Both the position numbers and the translations under genes were made by a program. Positions 43,373 to 53,865 of a stretch of DNA of 64,000 nucleotides are shown here, in pieces (the first letter of the stretch is position 1; each line of letters opens with the position of its first letter). The notes under the pieces were generated by a model that saw only the letters and a list, made by a program, of their open reading frames with translations, was not told where the DNA came from and did no database searches. Source of the DNA: Nelumbo lutea (Eukaryota > Streptophyta > Magnoliopsida > Proteales > Nelumbonaceae); contig JAKGHH010000006.1 in NCBI GenBank assembly GCA_022828595.1, positions 13,512,499 to 13,576,498 of the forward strand. The letters run 5' to 3'.

Positions 43373-44115
43373 ATTGAATTATACAATTGTTATGTATTTA
43401 TACTTTCTTCATAGTTATTTCAAACTTCAATTTTGTATCAATAATATATTTATTGATTTGATCTTTCTACCATATCCATGCCTGCCCAAAGTGTATCAAG
43501 ATAGCCATTTCCAAGCCTTTTGATATGCAACCTTGATGCTGTAGAAATTCAAATACATCGTCAAAATACATTAGTAACATTGAATTTGATCTTGAAATAA
43601 GGTATAGACTTAAGAGGGTAACCATGATAGAATTTTCTATGGAATTTGCAATCTTCTTCCTTATGAATAATATATGAGTCTATTTCTATCGGTAAAAGAA
43701 TAACATATGATATTCATGCATTTTTAGTTTATTTTATTCATGTTATGTAACATCTGAATTCAATAGGAACGTTAATGGATAATTGGCCCAACCCCACATA
43801 TTTTCTTTTGATTTGTAAAGAATATATATTAATATAAAACTCATATCGAACTCATTCATTGTAGAAAACCTAAGACTAGATATCCAAGAAATAGAAGAAA
43901 TTAAGTCTTTGTTTCTTTGTTGAGAGCATTAACATTGCCTACCTAAAGAGTTGAAACTATGTATAACATCATTCGTACCTAGTAGGGTAGATCAAGGTTG
44001 TCTATTAAACTAATTCTTAGGGATGAGTTGTATTGGGGTTCTAATTTATTATGATGTTTCCTTTTCTTCTTTGTGCATGCTTGGCGGATGCCCCAATAGT
44101 TGAGATGGTCATCAT
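43373..44115. other. Flank between chromovirus E and the TIR-bounded locus
   Basis: AT-rich, no coding region, no recognised repeat. The TTA target site of the next element lies at its right end (44116-44118). Confidence 0.4.
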
Positions 44116-44814
44116 TTAGGTGGCGTTTGATTGTATTTTTTAGAGGTTTGAATCTGAAAATGCTATTTTTCAAAACTCACCCCTTGTTTGGTTGTACTTC
44201 TTAAACTGGGTCTGAAGTTGATTTTCAGATCTAAAAATCATAGACCTTGGGCCGACTCTTAACGTTTCAGAGCTGGCCCAATGTCCAAAATATCTTTACA
44301 ATTTTTTGTAAATGACCCAAGTTACCCTTGATAACTCCAAAACCTAGAAAACCTAAACATTTTTGTGTTTACGAATGATCCCAAAGCGCCACTAGTGAGT
44401 CAAGCTCGAGGAAGAACGCTGCTGTCCAAGCTCCAGGAAGAACACCTCTGTCCATGCTCTGGGCTCCAGGTAGTCATTCTTCTTCTGATTCGTTTGATTT
44501 GTTTTTGTTTGATTTATTTATGTTTGTTTTTTTATTTTTTTGGAAGATGAACCGTTGTTTGTTTTCTTTGATGATTTTTGGAAGATTGCTTTGTTGAACG
44601 GGAGAAGAACTGTTGTTGTTTGTTTGCTTTTACGTATGTTTTTTTTCCTCTTTGCTTTGGCTTTCGGAAGATGAACTGTTGATGATTTATTTACGTGTGT
44701 TTTTTTAAGTTCCCACATTTTTATTCGCCTTAGTTATTCCATTGTTGATGATTTATTCTGGCACATTTTTATTCGCCTTAGTGAAGAGTAATATGAAGAC
44801 GCTTTAGGACGATA

Positions 44815-44835
44815 TTTTTTGTTTTTTTTTTCTTT
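44815..44835 (-). other. Poly-A-like tract downstream of the HY2 pseudogene
   Basis: On the minus strand the tract is A-rich (A4GA10CA6-like) and starts about 100 bases after the HY2 stop codon, where a cDNA poly-A tail would be. Together with the intronless reading it suggests a processed (reverse-transcribed) copy. Confidence 0.55.
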
Positions 44836-44935
44836 AAGGAAACACGAACTTCATACACTAGGATCTGTAACAAGAAGGTGATACAGATTTTGCCACATTC
44901 TAAACATAAGAGAAACAGAAAGAAAATAAGGCCAG

Positions 44936-45435
44936 TTATCTAATATCATTACCAATGAATTTTCCTCCTGAATCCCAAGAAGGACTTCTTAATGATACTG
45001 CGCTTCTGGTTTATACTTCCATTCTCACACCAGTACTCTGGAAAGTAATCCAAAAATGTTTTGCTTCCTAGTGTATCAACTCCATTGAAAAGGAAGCTTC
45101 TGATCAAACCTTCGCATGACTCTCTCCAATCAACTTCTTCAGAACTTGATTACCTGGATCCTTCTCTGCTCTCCATGATAGACATTTATGCTGTGCTTCA
45201 CGATTACAGATAACCTGAGAAGCATCCATCTCCTTTGATGCTTGGTCCATCAAAGGAGATGGATGCTTGGTCAATGAATCCAGAATATAAATATTATGTT
45301 TGTCTTGGCTTGATGTGAACTTGGTCCATATCACAATTGGTGAGAAAAATCTCAATGACTCACTTGTAATCTTCCCTCCCCATGGTAAAATATTGGTATA
45401 CTGGAGACCAAGAGGCATTGAGTTTTTGTAGTACT
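44936..45435 (-). pseudogene. HY2: HY2 (phytochromobilin synthase) pseudogene, 3' half
   Basis: Minus-strand reading from 45435: KYYKNSMPLGLQYTNI, LPWGGKITSESLRFFSPIV, IWTKFTSSQDKHN, then a disrupted segment, MDQASKEMDASQVICNREAQ, WRAEKDPGNQVLKKLIGE, a frameshift, LIRSFLFNGVDTLGSKTF, LDYFPEYWCENGSINQKRS, a further shift and WDSGGKFIGNDIR with TAA at 44936-44938. This is the C-terminal two thirds of the ferredoxin-dependent bilin reductase HY2, which makes phytochromobilin from biliverdin in plastids. It reads through without introns. About 100 bases after the stop there is an A-rich tract on the minus strand (44815-44835). Frameshifts, a lost segment and the Copia F insertion make it dead. 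Confidence 0.85.
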
Positions 45436-46136
45436 TGTTGGATTTTAATCTCATAAGAGATTAAATCCAATGGGTTTGATTGGTCAATTACATGAGAAAT
45501 TGCACCTGCACACTTGGTTGAAAAATCAGTTTTTCTCTTACAAAAAAAACCCAGTTTTGAACTTGTCCCACATTGGATAATTATAAGGTTTCTTTTCAGT
45601 ATTTCAATAGGAGCTGATTTACACTCCTTAGAGTTAGTAGATGAGAGTATGGGGATTCAATACCACGCAACGCGCGTGCGTGCGTGTGTGTGGTGCAATG
45701 AGGCGCTTTAGAGGTACATTTTGCTCGCTCCCGCGTGGCTCGCGATGGGCGGCTTTGGTTTTGGTGCGTTGATGCCCGTTGATCATCATTGATGAGATCA
45801 ACGGTCACGAATTGATCGGGTGTGATCAAGAGGCACAATTCAAAGTTAACAGTAACTTTTTAAACAATCACAATGTTTGAAATTGTGACTGTTCAAGGTG
45901 CCTTCTCTAAACCAGCACCTACCTTTTCCTCGTACCTCTTCACAAATTATTTAAGGAGCATGAATCAGAGTCCAAAACACACAATTTCGAAATTCACTAT
46001 CTCTCTCTCTCTCTCTTAGTTTGGTCTGCTACAGTCTCACAGAATGTTTCTTTGGAGACTCTTCAACTTTGCTGGTTGCAGAATCTCGCCCAAGGCTCTG
46101 TTGTATCCTGGGAACAAATTTGCCTGTAACCCAACA
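45436..46136 (+). repeat. Copia F 5' LTR
   Basis: It starts TGTTGG and probably ends CCAACA at 46131-46136, a matching inverted terminus, giving 701 bp. 45436-45986 aligns to the 3' LTR at roughly 95%. It carries a near-terminal hairpin (GGATTTTAATCTC..GAGATTAAATCC), an alternating purine-pyrimidine tract at 45669-45693 and a (CT)n tract at 46002-46019. The end is inferred because the other LTR is truncated; no Met-type primer site is seen after it. Confidence 0.75.
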
Positions 46137-46155
46137 ACAAACTCAGTAAAACTGA

Positions 46156-47145
46156 GTGGGGGCAAATAACGTTCTAAAGACAGTGTCTTCAGACGTGCCT
46201 CAGAGCTTCTCCTCCAAAGTTACACTGGCCCTATCTTCTCCAACAATTTTAGAATGTTATTCTACAATGGAGGCGGAAGCAAGCATGACTTCAATCAAGA
46301 TGATGAACCAAAATCTTGTTCGACTAGACCAGTTCGATAGAGCAAATTTCAACCGATGGAAAGACAAGATGATCTTCTTTCTAACCACACTGAAGCTATA
46401 CTATCTGTTGGACCCGAATCTGTGATCACTTCCTGAACCCACTAACAAAGACTCTGAGAAACTAAAGAAGGAAAGAGCAAAACGGGAAGAGAACTCACTT
46501 CTGTGCCGATGACACATATTGAATGCCTTATCAGATTGGCTCTACAACTTCTATAAGGAACTTACATCTCTAAAAGAAATCTGGAAGGCCCTGAAATTCA
46601 AATACAAGGTGCAAGAAGCAGGTACGAATAAGTATCTTATTACAGAATACTTTAACTTCACCATGAACGACCATAAACCTATACTGGAGCAAGTTCATGA
46701 ACTACAGGTGATAGTCAATAAAATTCGATCCCTTAACATCATCCTTCGTATTGAAGAAGAGTCTCGAATTAGAGACAGTAGGGATAAGACCCTGACCGGT
46801 ATGCTGAACTTTAAGGTAAATTTTGTGGAAAACGGATCAAAGAAGACTAACCCTGCATTACGAGTAAAGAAGAAGGATGGGAACTTCAAAAAGAGCAACA
46901 ATAAGAAAGGATCCTGCTATGTTTGTGAAAAGAAGGGGCATTATGCCCGAGTTTGCCGACATCGGAAAGGCGGAACCAAGTCTGCAAACATGGTAGAAGA
47001 CAATCTCGTGACCATGATTACTGAAGTCAACATGACAGAATCGTCTTCTAGATGGTGGTTTGATTCAGGTGCCACAATCCATGTTTGTAAGGACAAGTCC
47101 TTATTCAAGACATATGAAGAAGTGACTGATGGCCATGAGGTATAG
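46156..47145 (+). pseudogene. Copia F gag, zinc knuckle and protease start
   Basis: Gag is recognisable from MNQNLVRLDQFDRANFNRWK (46308) and MIFFLTTLKLYYLLDPNL, with stops at 46424 and 46510, then LKEIWKALKFKYKVQEAGTN. The middle of gag appears internally deleted. The knuckle CYVCEKKGHYARVC lies at 46915-46956. The protease reads WWFDSGATIHVCKDKSLFK at about 47053-47110 with D-S-G-A intact. A TAG follows at 47143. Confidence 0.83.
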
Positions 47146-48540
47146 ATGGGAAATCAAACATGTGCCAAAGTTGCTGGAAGGGGCAGCATAGAGTTGAACT
47201 TCACCTCCGGAAAGACACTGACTCTCCTGAATGTTCTCCATGTTTCTGACATTAGAAAGAACTTGGTCTCAGTAAATATTGTTTGTAAGAGGGGATTCAA
47301 AGTTGTCTTTGAATCCAACAAACTAATCGTATCCAAGAATGGGATATTTGTTGGAAAGGGATATGGTTGTAATGGTATGTTCAAATTAAGTATTAATGAA
47401 AGAAAAGTTTCTGCTTATATTGTTGATTCTTTCTCTTTATGGCATGATAGATTAACACACTTGAATTTTAAATCCATAAAGAACATGAGCAAACTATGTA
47501 TAATTGCTTATAGTAATGAATCAAGTAAAAAATGTGAAATATGTGTAAAATCTAAAATGGCTAAGAAACCTTTCCCTATTGTTGAGAGAAATTCTCAATT
47601 TCTAAAACTAATTTATTCTGACATCTGTGAACTCAATGGTGTATTAACTAGAGGAGGCAAGAGATACTTCATAACATTTATAGATGACTTTTCTAGGTAC
47701 ACCTATGTCTATCTTATGAGAACTAAGGATGAAGCCTTTGACATGTTTAAAATATATAAGATTGAAGTTGAAAATCAACTAGAAAAGAAAATTAAAATCC
47801 TTAGAAGTGATAGGGGTGCTGAATACTTTAAAAACGAGTTTAATTTTTTTTTTGTGAAGAATTTGGAATAATACATCAGTCTTCTGCTCCTTATACCCCT
47901 CAGCAGAATGACTTGGCTGAAATGAAAAATAGAACACTTACAGAAATGATAAAATGCATGTTGTTAAAAGCTAATGCATCCTTAAACCTGTGGGGGGAAA
48001 CACTCCTAACAGCCTGCCATTTACATAACTGAATTGTTTCTAGAGTTAATAACAAATGCCCATATGAATTATGGACAATAAGAAAACCTAATTTAACATA
48101 TCTAAAAGTGTGGGGGTGCTTAACATATTATAGAGTTCCAGATCCTAAAAGAACCAAATTAAGACTCAGAGCTAAGAAAAGTATGTTTGTTGGATATGCA
48201 AAACATAGCAAGGCCTATAGGCTTCTAGACTTAGAGTCCAACATAATAATTGAAACTAGAGATGTTGAATTCTTTGAAAATAAACTGTGTTCTGAAACTG
48301 CAGAAAATAAATCCACAGAAAATGATAGAGAAACTCAGATCTCAATACCTGTTGATAATAATGAGACTGAAAGAAGAAATGACACAATTATAACACCTAC
48401 AATAGGACTTAGAAGAAGTCAAAGACAAAGAATAGAGAAACACTTAGGTTCAGATTTTATCTCTACTCAGTCAATTGTATTTTTCGTTGAGGCTGATAGA
48501 GAGAAGATTTTAAATAAAATACCCATTGTCCTAACCATTG
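47146..48540 (+). pseudogene. Copia F integrase
   Basis: LLNVLHVSDIRKNLVSVNIV, then LWHDRLTHLNFKSIKNMSKL, CEICVKSKMAKKPFP, IYSDICELNGVLTRGGKRYF (first Asp), FIDDFSRYTYVYLMRTKDEA and KILRSDRGAEYFKNEF (second Asp). A frameshift in a run of T at about 47842-47853 follows. HQSSAPYTPQQNDLAEMKNR continues in another frame (Glu; the usual NGVAER reads NDLAEM). The second half, from YLKVWGCLTYYRVPDPKRTK (48095), has FVGYAKHSKAYRLLDLESNI. Confidence 0.85.
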
Positions 48541-50072
48541 AAAATGATCCAAAAACCTATAGTGAGGCCATGGCATCAAGAGATGCTGCCTTTTGGAAGG
48601 AAGTTATAAATGATGAAATGGATTCAATAATGTCAAATAACACATGGGTACTAGTAGATCTGCCTCTAGGATCAAAACCAATAAAATGTAAATGGATGTT
48701 TAGAAGAAAATACAACACTGATGGAACTGTGCAAACTTTTAAGGATAGATTGGTAGCCAAAGGATTTAGTCAAAATGAAGGGATTGATTACTTTGACACC
48801 TATGCACTAGTGGCTAGAACATTTATAGCATTAGCATCCATTTATCACTTATCTGTTCACCAAATGGATGTTAAAATTGCTTTCTTAAATGGTGATTTAA
48901 ATGAAGAGGTTTACATGGAACAACTAGAATGATTTGTTCTTCCTGGAAACGAGAAGAAAGTCTGTAAACTGGTTAAATCACTATATGGAATAAAACAAGC
49001 ACCTAAACAGTGGCATGAGAAATTTGATTCTTGCATTCTAGCTTTTGGTTTTAAACATAATAGTGCTGATAGATGCATCTACTCAAAATTCACTAAAAAT
49101 TATAGAGTAATTATGTGTCATTATGTGGATGATATGGTTATTGTGGGTACAAATATGGTTGGCATAAATGAAACTAAAAACTACTTATCCTCTGTTTTCA
49201 AGATGAAAGATTTAGGAGAAGTAGATATCATCTTGGGAATAAAAGTTAAAAAGCATAGTAGGGGCTATGCATTAAGCCAATCACATTATATTAAGAAAGT
49301 ACTTGAGAAATTTAAGCATCTAGGGTTTAAAGAATATAGCATGCCATATGATTCTAGTATAAAGCTAGTAGAAAATACTGGTAGAGCAATTGCACAACTC
49401 GAGTATGTTAGTGCAGTAGGGAGCTTGATGTATGCTATGCTTTGTACCAGACCTGATATTGCATTTACAGTATGTAAACTCTGTCGATTTACAAGTAATC
49501 CCGATGTAGAGCACTGGAAAGCAGTTGAGAGAGTTCTTGGGTATCTCAAGAGAACCTTGGAACTTGGCTTGTTTTATTTTGATTATCCAATTGTACTAGA
49601 AGAGTACACTGATGCAAGTTGGATTACCAGTAATGGAAATAACAAGTCCACATCTGGATGAATTTTTGTCCTTGGTGGGGGTGCGATCTCTTAGGCATCC
49701 AAGAGACAAACTTGTATATCTCACTCGACCATGAAATCTGAATTCATAGTCTTAGCAGCTGTTGGAAAAGAGGCTGAATGGCTTAAGAATTTATTATTAG
49801 ATATAAAACTTTGGCCTAGTCCTATGCCTCCAATTTCCATTTACTGTGATAGTGAGGCAACTTTGTCAAGGGCTTACAGTGGTACATACAATGGTAAGTC
49901 CAGACATATAAGTTTGAGACATGAATTTGTTAGGCAACTGATTCAAGATGGAGTCATCACTATAACCTATGTGAGGTCAAGTAAAAACTTGGCTGATCCT
50001 CTTACCAAGGGTTTAGCCAGAGAATTGGCAAGAATGACAACCAAAGAGATAGGATTAAAACCCTTTACTTAG
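48541..50072 (+). pseudogene. Copia F reverse transcriptase and RNase H
   Basis: RT: DEMDSIMSNNTWVLVDLPLG, KPIKCKWMFRRKYNTDGTVQ, LVAKGFSQNEGIDYFDTYA, MDVKIAFLNGDLNEEVYMEQ, stop 48930 (Gly codon to TGA), SLYGIKQAPKQWHEKFD and an intact CHYVDDMVIVGTN near 49120. RNase H: YTDASWITSNGNNKSTSG, stop 49659 (Trp), stop near 49694 (Trp), STMKSEFIVLAAVGKEAEWL, YCDSEATLSRAYSG and RHEFVRQLIQDGVITITYVR. It ends LKPFT at 50072. Only nonsense changes separate the blocks. Confidence 0.88.
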
Positions 50073-50619
50073 TCACCTGTAATGGTAACCCAACCTGAAC
50101 TGACAAGCCATCAGTATTGGGTTTAATGAGTAACAACAAGTTACAATAATGTGACTGTTAGCACTGACATTGAGAAATTTCCCATCACAACATAAATAGT
50201 GTTGTCTGTTATGATGAGAGGTTGAGATAAACTCTTAATGAAGTTCTGAAATGTGTCAAATAATGGAGCACATAGTGGAACTTCACCTATGTGAACATCG
50301 AAGTGTTGTCGTTTCTCATGAGGGTTTGGGTTTGCTCTTGGGATTGTTAATGAAACTAGGAAAGAAGCACATGGCCATAACAGTGCTGAGCAAAATTTGA
50401 AACTCTTGCAGAGACTGAACATTTTTATGTGTATAGGCGTCTCCGGTCTGTCTTGAGAGTAGTTGGTTTAAGGTCTTACCACCAATAACTTTGACAAGGC
50501 TCTGAGATAACTATACTAACAAGAGGTTTAAGTTGATAAACAACTTTTGTAGGCATAACTATGTCATAGTAGTTTGGATTGAGAGAGAACTATGTAATTG
50601 ATCAATCAATGTGGGGGAT
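50073..50619 (+). other. Copia F 3' untranslated region and polypurine tract
   Basis: About 550 bp without coding sequence between the RNase H stop and the 3' LTR, which is long for a copia element. GTGGGGGAT at 50611-50619 is the polypurine tract. Confidence 0.6.
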
Positions 50620-51178
50620 TGTTTGATTTTAATCTCATAAGAGATTAAATCCAATGGGCTTGATTGGTCAATTACATGAGAAATTGCACCTGCACACTTG
50701 GTTGAAAAATCAGTTTTTCTCTTACAAAAAAAACCCAGTTTTGAACTTGTCCCACATTGGATAATTACAAGGTTTGTTTTCAGTATTTCAATAGGAGCTG
50801 ATTTACACTCCTTAGAATTAGTAGAGGAGAGTATGGGGATTTGATACTGTGCAACACGCGCGTGTGTGTGGCGCAATGAGGCGCTTTAGAGGTGCACTTT
50901 GTTCGCTCCCGTGTGGCTCGTGATGGGCGGCTTTGGTTTTGATGCGTTGATGCTCGTTGATCACCGTTGATGAGGTCAACGGTCACGATTCGATCGGATG
51001 TGATCAAGAGGCACAATTCAAAGTTAACAGTCACCAACTGTTAACAACTTTTTAAACAGTCACAATGTTTGAAATTGTGACTGTTCAAGTTGCCTTCTCT
51101 AAACCAACACCTACCTTTTCCTCATACCTCTTCACAAATTATTTAAGGAGCATGAATCAGATTCCAAAACACACAATT
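50620..51178 (+). repeat. Copia F 3' LTR, truncated
   Basis: Matches 45436-45986 and includes an 18-base insertion (CACCAACTGTTAACAACT near 51030) and a shorter GC/GT tract. Homology stops abruptly after ACACACAATT at 51178. Confidence 0.85.
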
Positions 51179-51656
51179 GTAATCACTGTGGTTCATAACA
51201 TCGAAGGGAGAATTAAGGTCCAAGACAACTATATTCATGTTAGCTGTTGTGAAAAAGTTGGCACAAAATATAGGTAGATCAAGCTCAGGTTCAGGTAAAA
51301 CAGCAAGATCCAAAATCTGCATTGTTTCACTCTCTTCAATGCTGACTGCAGAGGAGTTTGATATTGGGAACTTGAAAAGCTAGCATCTATAGCTCTGTTT
51401 TTACATCCATGGCCTTCATGGAATTGAATTTCTCTTGTAAAGGCGAAGGAACCAAATGGGTTCGTCGTTTTGTTTCTTCCAGAGTGAAGCCAACAAACTT
51501 CTGGTAAGAGAATGCTGAGACTTCCACAGAAGGCCAATTGAATAAAATTTTGGTTGTAGAAAATCCGAATATCGCAACCACTCGAGGAAGAGATGGCACT
51601 TGGATGCAGCGTGCATCATTTATATGCAATGTCATCCAATTTATTATTATTGTCAT
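51179..51656 (-). pseudogene. HY2: HY2 (phytochromobilin synthase) pseudogene, 5' half
   Basis: Minus-strand reading from about 51510: SYQKFVGFTLEETKRRTHLV and PSPLQEKFNSMKAMDVKTEL, then TAG (51387-51389) where the family has Gln, MLAFQVPNIKLL, a one-base shift near 51348, SIEESETMQILDLAVLPEPE, LDLPI, FCANFFTTANMNIVVLDL and NSPFDVMNHSDY at 51179. The next residues continue at 45435 on the other side of Copia F, with about two codons lost at the junction. Sequence from 51513 to 51656 is open and could be the transit-peptide part, but it is too diverged to align by eye. Confidence 0.85.
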
Positions 51657-51869
51657 TTTAATTTTTTTTGTTTATTATTGTTGTTGCAGTTGCATAGGGT
51701 AGTTAAGGGAGATATGAACAAATGCTAGTGGTTAGGATAAATATATGTATGATGTATGGGCATGTAGATGATGACAATCGCTTTATTATGTATTTAATTA
51801 TTTTTATTTGATTATTTTAATTTTTATTAAACTTTAATTTGTATTTGTTGTTGAAGATATTTTTAATCA

Positions 51870-52665
51870 ATATTATTAATTATTAATTAGTAACCATTGA
51901 TTTTTTTTTAAAATTTTAATCATTTTATTATTTTTAATAGTAAGTAATTATTTTTATCATTTTAATTACGTTATTTATTAATTAATTATTATTTTTCGTA
52001 AATATTATATATTTAATTATTTTTTTATTCACATTAGTTCAATATTATTATAACTATTAATTTTTATTAAATTTTAATCATTTTATTATTTTTTAATAGT
52101 CAGTAATTATTTTTTATTATTTTAATAACATTATTTATTACTTATTAATTATTTTTCGTAATTATTATGTATTTAATTTTTTGTTATTTGCATTAGTTCA
52201 ATATTATTATAACTATTAATTTTTATTAAATATTAATCATTTTATTATTTTTTAATAATGAGTAATTATTTTTTATTATTTGAAATATGTTATTTATTAA
52301 TTATTAAATTTTTTTTTGTAATTATTATGTATTTAATTAATTTTTATTCGCGTTAGTTCAATGTTATTATAACTATTAATTTTTATTAAACTTTAATCAT
52401 TTTATTATTTTTTAATAGTGAATAATCATTTTTATTAATTTAATTACGTTATTTATTATTTATTAATTATTTTTCATAATTATTATGCATTTAATTGTTC
52501 TTTGTTCGTGTTAGTTCAATATTATTATAACTATTAATTTTTATTATTTTATTATTTTTTAATAGTGAGTAATTATTTTTTATTGATTTAATTATGTTAT
52601 TTATTAATTATTAATTATTTTTCGTAATTATTATATATTTTATTAATTTTTTGTATGATTTCAAT
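51870..52665. repeat. AT-rich tandem repeat, unit about 158 bp, about five copies
   Basis: The marker TTAGTTCAATATTATTATAA recurs (with small changes) at about 52035, 52192, 52353 and 52511, spacings of 157-161 bp. Each unit also holds TTTTAATCATTTTATTATTT, a (A/G)TAATTATTTTTATT block and TTTTTCGTAATTATTATG-like sequence. The first unit (from about 51870) lacks the marker start and the last fades near 52665. GC content is extremely low. Confidence 0.8.
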
Positions 52666-52837
52666 ATTATTTTTGAATTTGATAAATTATTTTATATGAA
52701 ATAGTACAAATTGAGCTCAAATTTACCAAATAGTCTACTCTAGGGGTAAAATAGTAAAAACAGTTCATTTCATATGTTAAAAATTTGGTCCAACACAAAC
52801 AAGCTAAAGCATTTCAGATTTATCAAACGCCACCTTA

Positions 52838-53329
52838 GTGTTAGGGGTGACAATTTCTAAGCCGACCAACTTAACCCATCCATCTATCATGTGTGTTAAT
52901 AGGGGAAAATGGTTAGTTCATGGGTACCCATAGGATTGTCACCACTCAATTTTTGCTCAATTTTTTCTCAAATCCCCCAATCCATGCCCTAAGCACCTGA
53001 TCACACCTTAATGTTTTTCTTGAAAGGACTAAAAACTCTAGAAACCCAATCACCAAACTTGCACAATCTTTATCTGATTACCTTGATCAAGCTCCATCTT
53101 ACACTCTTACTAGCATCTCAAATCAAACCATCTAGTTTAAAACCCTAGCATACTTGTTCAAGCCAAATTCTAGATCTAAAGTCCTAGGTCTTATTGCCCA
53201 TTGAGTAAAGATTAAAAGCCATCTGGGAATGTCAACAACTATTGCGACTATATCTATTACAGTAGTAAAGTTAGCTTTTGGGCAAGAAATGTTAGTTTTG
53301 AAAGCTTGTCTTTACATTTCGTAGTTAAG
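52838..53329. other. Flank right of the TIR-bounded locus
   Basis: No coding sequence, repeats or signals that I recognise. Confidence 0.35.
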
Positions 53330-53840
53330 AAGAGATTTTATTTGTCTCTAAACTTATTAGTGATGGATATTCTTTTCTTGTCGGTAATATGATTACTATT
53401 AAATTGAATTGTAAAGTCATAGTTAGTGGAGAAATAGAGAATACCTCTACATACTACATCATTCCCTAGAAACTAATGTTATTGAACAAACAATAGTCAC
53501 TGTTTCAATGAAAAGAACTCGTGAAACTGTTAACCCTACCTATTTGTGGCACTTCAGATTTGGCCATATTAATAAAGAAAGGATCAGAAGACTAATTAAG
53601 GATGATCATTTAGATTTTCTAAACTTATGAGAATTTTATAGACTATGAACCATGCCTACAAGGAAAAATGACTAAAAGGCCATTTACTAGAGAAGCTCAT
53701 AGATCCATAGGTGCATTAGATTTGATACGGATAAATGTATATGGTCCTATGAACGTAAGGTACGTGGTGGATAAGTTTACCTTTACTAATGATTCTTATG
53801 GTATGGGTACATATGCTCGATGTGACACAAACCTAAATCG
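53330..53840 (+). pseudogene. Copia GAG-pre-integrase/integrase N-terminal fragment
   Basis: The + frame shows LFVSKLISDGYSFLVGNM, IENTSTYYIIP then a stop, ETVNPTYLWHFRFGHINKER and IRRLIKDDHLDFLNL, then a shift to YEPCLQGKMTKRPFTREAHR. The conserved H..H...C..C pattern of the integrase zinc-binding domain is present (CLQGK in place of the usual CxxGK). ALDLIRINVYGPMNV matches the first integrase segment with Asp changed to Asn (usual HTDVCGP). No other part of the element is nearby. Confidence 0.65.
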
Positions 53841-53865
53841 TTTGAGTTCAAGTGTAAGGGGATGA

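Larger units (their letters stand above)
45436..51178 (+). mobile_element. Copia F: Ty1/copia element inserted in the HY2 pseudogene
   Basis: The 5' LTR begins TGTTGGATTTTAATCTC at 45436 and the 3' LTR begins TGTTTGATTTTAATCTC at 50620 after a polypurine tract (GTGGGGGAT). Gag, protease, integrase, RT and RNase H lie between in order. The 3' LTR is cut off at 51178, about 150 bp short, at the exact border with HY2 sequence, so its end, the target duplication and a few HY2 bases were deleted together. Orientation is opposite to HY2. Confidence 0.9.
44119..52834. mobile_element. TIR-bounded locus of PIF/Harbinger type carrying a HY2 copy and Copia F
   Basis: The left end GGTGGCGTTTGAT and the right end (reverse-complemented) GGTGGCGTTTGAT are identical over 13 bases, and TTA lies directly outside both (44116-44118, 52835-52837), the target size of PIF/Harbinger elements. 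No transposase is recognisable inside. Contents from left: about 700 bp of non-coding sequence, HY2 3' part (-), Copia F (+), HY2 5' part (-), AT-rich tandem repeats. Without Copia F the locus would be about 3 kb. The 8.7-kb spacing makes a chance match possible but unlikely given matching TTA flanks. Confidence 0.68.

Noticed and set aside
45104..45454. Calling the HY2 3' part a functional gene
   Set aside because: The frame lacks the N-terminal half, has frameshifts and a replaced segment, and is cut by Copia F.
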